From contig NZ_JAUHPX010000007.1 in NCBI RefSeq assembly GCF_030418305.1, forward strand, positions 62,001 through 126,000: a stretch of DNA of 64,000 nucleotides. The letters are read 5' to 3'. Below the pieces are notes generated by a model. That model did not search any database. It was given only the letters and a program-made list of their open reading frames with translations, and had not been told where the DNA came from. Made by a program: the position numbers and the translations under genes. This document shows positions 60,474 to 64,000 of this stretch, in pieces; within the stretch, counting starts at the first letter, position 1; every line of letters begins with the position of its first letter. This DNA comes from Demequina lignilytica. Lineage in GTDB: Bacteria; Actinomycetota; Actinomycetes; Actinomycetales; Demequinaceae.

Positions 60474-61271
60474 ATGACGACTGCACACGAGTCCGCCGCG
60501 GAGGCCGCGGCCATCCTCGCCGCCGCCACCGGCGTCGACAAGCACGACATCGCCCTGGTCCTGGGCTCCGGCTGGGGCGGCGCCGCCGACCTCATCGGCG
60601 AGGAGGTCGCGCGCGTCGACGCCTCGGACATCCCCGGCTTCGACTCCCATACGGTGCCCGGCCACCACCCGATCTTCCGCTCGCTCGTCGCGCCCACCGG
60701 CAAGCGGGTGCTGGTGCTCGGCGCGCGCCAGCACTACTACCAGGTGCGCGACGCCGCGAAGGTGGCGCACGCGATCCGCATGGCCGCCGCCGGCGGGTGC
60801 AGCCAGCTGGTGCTGACCAACGGCTGCGGCTCCACCCGCCCCGAGGTGGGACCCGGCTCCGTGGTGGTGCTCGAGGACCACATCAACCTCACCGGGCAGA
60901 CGCCGCTCGAGGGCGCGACGTTCGTCGACATGAGCGCGGTGTACTCGCCGCGGCTGCGCGAGCTCGCCCGATCGATCGACCCCGAGCTGCCCGACGGCAT
61001 CTACGCCCAGTTCACCGGGCCCCAGTACGAGACCCCGGCCGAGGTCCGCATGGCCGCCATCCTGGGCGCGAACCTGGTGGGCATGTCGACCGTCCTCGAG
61101 GCGATCGCTGCGCGCGAGGTGGGTCTCGAGGTGCTGGGCCTGTCGCTGGTGACCAACCTCGCCGCGGGGATCGGCGGCGACACCCTCGACCACCAGGAGG
61201 TGCTCGACGCGGGCCGCGACGCGGGCCCGCGCATCTCCGCGCTGCTCGCGGCGATCGTCAGGGAGATGTGA
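60474..61271 (+). CDS. purine-nucleoside phosphorylase
   Basis: A 265-residue trimeric-type enzyme: LVLGSGWGG binds phosphate, GARQHYYQ, LTNGCGS, and GPQYETPAEVRMA binds the base region; NLAAG near the C-terminus has the purine-site Asn. It releases purine and ribose 1-phosphate. The ATG is 73 bases from lpdA, and the stop overlaps the next gene by one base. Confidence 0.94.
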   Translation: MTTAHESAAEAAAILAAATGVDKHDIALVLGSGWGGAADLIGEEVARVDASDIPGFDSHTVPGHHPIFRSLVAPTGKRVLVLGARQHYYQVRDAAKVAHAIRMAAAGGCSQLVLTNGCGSTRPEVGPGSVVVLEDHINLTGQTPLEGATFVDMSAVYSPRLRELARSIDPELPDGIYAQFTGPQYETPAEVRMAAILGANLVGMSTVLEAIAAREVGLEVLGLSLVTNLAAGIGGDTLDHQEVLDAGRDAGPRISALLAAIVREM

Positions 61272-62992
61272 TGAAGGAGCTGCTGTCCCGGGCCGAGGCC
61301 TGGATCGAGGACGACCCGGACGACGCGACGCGCGAGGAGCTCACCGCGGTGCTCGACGCCGCTGTGGCGGGCGACGCGGACGCCCTCGCCGACCTCGAGG
61401 ACCGTTTCCGCGGCTTCCTGGAGTTCGGCACCGCGGGCCTGCGCGGCGCGATCGGCGCGGGCCCGAACCGCATGAACCGCGCCGTGGTCATCCGCGCCGC
61501 CGCGGGCCTGGCGCGCTACCTGTCCGACGCGTTGGCCGCCGCCGGCGTCGAGGGCCCCGCCCGCGTCGCGATCGGGTACGACGCCCGCCACGGCAGCGCC
61601 GACTTCGCCGTCGACACCGCGGCCGTGATGACCGCCGCCGGTCACGAGGCGCTGCTGCTGCCCCGCACCCTGCCCACGCCGGTCCTCGCCTTCGCGACCC
61701 GGTTCCTCGACGCCGACGCCGGCGTCATGGTGACCGCCTCGCACAACCCGCCGCAGGACAACGGCTACAAGGTCTACCTGGGTGGACGCGTGGTCACGGA
61801 CGAGGGGCGGGGTGCCCAGATCGTGCCGCCGTACGACGCCGAGATCGCGTCGCGCATCGCGGCGGTCGCCTCCGTCGAGGCCGTGCCGCGAGCCGAGAAG
61901 GGCTGGACCGTGCTGGGCGAGGGCGTGGTCGACGAGTACGTCGCGCAGGTCGCCGCGCTGGGCGGCGACGTCACCCCGGTCGCCGAGCGCCGAGCCGCCA
62001 CCCGCATCGTCCTGACACCCCTCCACGGCGTGGGCGGCGAGACCGTCGAGCGCGTGCTGCGCGAGGCCGGGTTCAGCGACCTGCACACGGTCGCGGAGCA
62101 GGCGCAGCCCGACCCCGACTTCCCCACCGTCGCGTTCCCCAACCCCGAGGAGAAGGGCGCGATCGACCTCGCGCTCGAGCTCGCGCGGTCGGTGGGAGCG
62201 GACGTGGTGATCGCCAACGACCCCGACGCCGACCGCTGCGCGGTCGCCACGGTGGTCGACGGGGAGTGGACCATGCTCCACGGCGACGTCACCGGCTCGC
62301 TCCTGGGCGAGCGCGTCGCCGAGCGCCGCTCCCGCCTGCGCATGGCCCCCGGGTCGCAGGTGCTCGCGAACTCGATCGTCTCCTCCCAGCAGCTCGCGGC
62401 GATCGCCGAGGCCCACGGGATGGGCCACGCGAACACCCTGACGGGCTTCAAGTGGATCGGCCGCACACCGCGCATGGTGTTCGGCTACGAGGAGGCGCTG
62501 GGCTACTGCGTCGCCCCCGAGCTGGTGCGCGACAAGGACGGCGTGTCCGCCGCGCTGCTGATGGTCGACTTCGTGAGCGAGCTCAAGGCGTCCGGGCGCA
62601 CGCTCGCGGACGCGATCGACGACCTGGCGCGCTCGTACGGCGTCTACCTGACGTCGCAGGTCTCGGCGCGCTACGCGGACCTCGCTGAGATCCCCGCGAC
62701 CATGGCCCGCCTCATGGCATCGCCGCCCGCGACGCTCGCCGGCTCGCCCGTGGTGGCCACCGACGACATGTCGCTCGGGTTCCGGGGCCTGCCCGGGACC
62801 ACGGGGCTGCACCTGGCGGCCGAGTCCGGCGCCCGGGTGATCGTGCGGCCGTCCGGCACGGAGCCGAAGGTCAAGGCGTACCTCGAGGTGATCGTCCCCG
62901 TCGAGGGGGACGAGGTGGCGGGCGCCCGGGCCTCCGCCGTCGAGACGATGGCGCAGCTCCAGGCCGACGTGAAGGCCGCGCTGGGGATCTGA
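61271..62992 (+). CDS. pmmB: phospho-sugar mutase (phosphomannomutase/phosphopentomutase-like, PmmB type)
   Basis: A 573-residue alpha-D-phosphohexomutase family enzyme: FGTAGLRG, phosphoserine S157 in TASHNP, metal loop DPDADR at 317-322, sugar loop GYEEALGY, phosphate loop RPSGTEPK. It lies directly after pnp (TGATG overlap), where conversion of ribose 1-phosphate to ribose 5-phosphate would be useful; hexose activity is equally possible. It corresponds to Rv3308. Confidence 0.92.
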   Translation: MKELLSRAEAWIEDDPDDATREELTAVLDAAVAGDADALADLEDRFRGFLEFGTAGLRGAIGAGPNRMNRAVVIRAAAGLARYLSDALAAAGVEGPARVAIGYDARHGSADFAVDTAAVMTAAGHEALLLPRTLPTPVLAFATRFLDADAGVMVTASHNPPQDNGYKVYLGGRVVTDEGRGAQIVPPYDAEIASRIAAVASVEAVPRAEKGWTVLGEGVVDEYVAQVAALGGDVTPVAERRAATRIVLTPLHGVGGETVERVLREAGFSDLHTVAEQAQPDPDFPTVAFPNPEEKGAIDLALELARSVGADVVIANDPDADRCAVATVVDGEWTMLHGDVTGSLLGERVAERRSRLRMAPGSQVLANSIVSSQQLAAIAEAHGMGHANTLTGFKWIGRTPRMVFGYEEALGYCVAPELVRDKDGVSAALLMVDFVSELKASGRTLADAIDDLARSYGVYLTSQVSARYADLAEIPATMARLMASPPATLAGSPVVATDDMSLGFRGLPGTTGLHLAAESGARVIVRPSGTEPKVKAYLEVIVPVEGDEVAGARASAVETMAQLQADVKAALGI

Positions 62993-63010
62993 CCGGCAGG
63001 GATCGCTTCA

Positions 63011-63031
63011 CGGGGCCCTTCGCGCGCCCCG
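63011..63031. terminator. weak hairpin between convergent pmmB and deoC
   Basis: CGGGGC-N9-GCCCCG in the 97-base gap, without a T-tract. The same gap has an 11/12-base direct repeat (GATCGCTTCAC and GATCCGCTTCAC). Confidence 0.35.
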
Positions 63032-63089
63032 GACCGACACGATCCGCTTCACCTGCGCGGCAGGCTTCGGAGGGAGGCGCGCGGCGGGC

Positions 63090-63761
63090 TCAGTAGCCGC
63101 CGGCCGCCTCGCCGCCGTCGAGCACCGCACGGCTGCCGGACAGCCCCAGGCGCGTGGCGCCGGCCTCGATCATCGCGACCGCGTCGTCCCAGGTGCGGAC
63201 GCCGCCGGAGGCCTTGATGCCCAACCGGCCGCCCACGGTCGCGGCCATCAGCTCGATCGCGTGCACGGAGGCGCCGCCCGCCGGGTGGAATCCGGTGGAC
63301 GTCTTGACGAAGTCCGCGCCCGCGGCCTCCGCGGCCTCGCAGGCACCCACGATCGCCTCGTCGCTCAGCGCGGCGGACTCGATGATCACCTTGAGGATCT
63401 TGGGGGCCGGCACGGCGGCACGCACGGCGGCGATGTCCGCCTGGACAGCGGCGTAGTCGCCGGAGTTCGCGGCGGCGATGTCGATGACCATGTCGACCTC
63501 GTCCGCACCCTGCTCGCAGCTGAGCGCGGCCTCGGCGGCCTTGACCGACGAGTGGTGCTTGCCCGAGGGGAAGCCGCAGACGGTCGCGACGGCGAGTCCC
63601 TCGGGGACGGAGACCGGCAGCATGGACGGGGAGACGCAGACGGAGAAGACGCCGAGCTCGGCGCCCTCCGCGATCAGGGCCTCGACGTCGGCGGGCGTGG
63701 ACTCCGGCTTGAGGAGCGTGTGGTCGACGTAACGGGCCAGTTCAGCACGGGTGAGAGTCAT
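63090..63761 (-). CDS. deoC: deoxyribose-phosphate aldolase
   Basis: A 223-residue class I aldolase: Schiff-base K153 in [11 protein letters not shown], proton-relay K182 in [11 protein letters not shown], and D90 in [10 protein letters not shown]. It splits 2-deoxyribose 5-phosphate to glyceraldehyde 3-phosphate and acetaldehyde. It works with the phosphorylase, mutase and deaminase around it in nucleoside salvage. The ATG at 63761 is the only fitting start. Confidence 0.95.
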   Translation of the reverse strand: MTLTRAELARYVDHTLLKPESTPADVEALIAEGAELGVFSVCVSPSMLPVSVPEGLAVATVCGFPSGKHHSSVKAAEAALSCEQGADEVDMVIDIAAANSGDYAAVQADIAAVRAAVPAPKILKVIIESAALSDEAIVGACEAAEAAGADFVKTSTGFHPAGGASVHAIELMAATVGGRLGIKASGGVRTWDDAVAMIEAGATRLGLSGSRAVLDGGEAAGGY

Positions 63762-63797
63762 GGGACCAGCCTACGTCGCCGGGGTTCGCCGCGACGC

Positions 63798-64000
63798 TCA
63801 GAGGTCGATGCCGTACCCCTCGATGACCAGCTCGGCGAGGTCCGCGCGCTCGTCGTAGGGCAGGAAGCTTCCCCACGCCGCGGTGAGCGTCGCCTCGAAC
63901 AGGTCCTCCACGGTCCAGCCGGCGTCGACCAGCGCCGCGAACTCGCTCGACATCGACACCCCCGACACCAGCCTGTTGTCGGTGTTGACGGTGACGGCGA
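63798..64000 (-). CDS. add: adenosine deaminase, C-terminal part cut by window edge
   Basis: The last 67 residues of a protein ending ELVIEGYGIDL. VTVNTDNRLVSGV is the adenosine-deaminase block with the Asp that orients the adenine (TDNRLxS), and the following helix (SSEFAALVDAGW) fits the family. The stop is at 63798. The N-terminal zinc motifs are outside the window. It lies 36 bases upstream of deoC in the same direction, so the two are probably co-transcribed. Confidence 0.85.
   Translation of the reverse strand, partial: AVTVNTDNRLVSGVSMSSEFAALVDAGWTVEDLFEATLTAAWGSFLPYDERADLAELVIEGYGIDL

Overview
This is a roughly 70% GC segment of an actinobacterial chromosome. Codon third positions are almost all G or C, GTG starts are frequent, and many genes overlap by the 4 bases ATGA or GTGA. 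A Tad/Flp pilus cluster of the mycobacterial Rv3659c-Rv3654c type, an acyl-CoA carboxylase with an epsilon subunit, DtxR/IdeR-type iron boxes and an LpdA-type quinone reductase all fit Actinomycetota. A Micrococcales relative (Cellulomonas/Demequina-like) is plausible, but the sequence alone does not fix the genus.

Layout. 1-2085: pyruvate formate-lyase, cut by the left edge. 2236-6688: a compact tadA-tadB-tadC-flp-tadE-tadE-tadE-like operon. 6733-10037: a succinate-semialdehyde-type dehydrogenase, a Ca2+/cation exchanger and a YedK/HMCES abasic-site protein. 10097-12265: a G-run-rich leader followed by a LytTR response regulator and its sensor kinase. 12292-19502: a surface-glycan operon with a domain-permuted membrane-tethered GH3, a cytoplasmic GH3, a GtrA protein and a GT2 glycosyltransferase. 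19734-33098: biotin ligase, a DeoR-controlled mannitol-type PTS locus, carboxylase beta and epsilon subunits, a DUF218 protein, a Ser/Gly-repeat protein, feoABC, a MarR regulator, Maf and the biotin carboxylase alpha subunit. 33320-36750: the ferrous/heme iron operon efeUOB behind a strong promoter that carries an iron box. 36770-59001: a catabolic island. 59006-64000: LpdA-type quinone reductase, purine nucleoside phosphorylase, phosphopentomutase/phosphomannomutase, deoxyribose-phosphate aldolase and adenosine deaminase (cut by the right edge), forming a nucleoside-salvage block.

The catabolic island has two halves. A LysR-linked operon (hpaD-rraA-hpaH-hpaI) encodes extradiol ring cleavage and the lower meta pathway to pyruvate plus succinate semialdehyde. 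A second set surrounds a GntR regulator. It has a peptide-type ABC importer followed by DUF3500 and MetE-like proteins, an ACMSD-type amidohydrolase, and a plus-strand operon of dienelactone hydrolase, FAD monooxygenase, noncanonical SDR, NTF2-like protein, FAH-family enzyme, RidA, MFS transporter and succinate-semialdehyde-type dehydrogenase. Promoter regions of the second set share a TGTGCGA-type element that also forms a perfect palindrome upstream of gntR, so I infer one regulon. The substrate cannot be read from the sequence; an aromatic, possibly amino- or methoxy-substituted, is the best guess.

The most unusual signal is not a gene. The 10-mer GGACGATGCG occurs at least 21 times exactly, counting both strands and counted by eye, against well under one expected from base composition. 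It lies in coding and intergenic DNA alike and forces otherwise rare codons. Other notable structures are a hairpin with a 17-bp stem and two inner stem-loops at 49987-50094, a G-quadruplex-prone tract upstream of the two-component system, and two candidate small proteins. No tRNA, rRNA, CRISPR array, insertion sequence or prophage was recognised.
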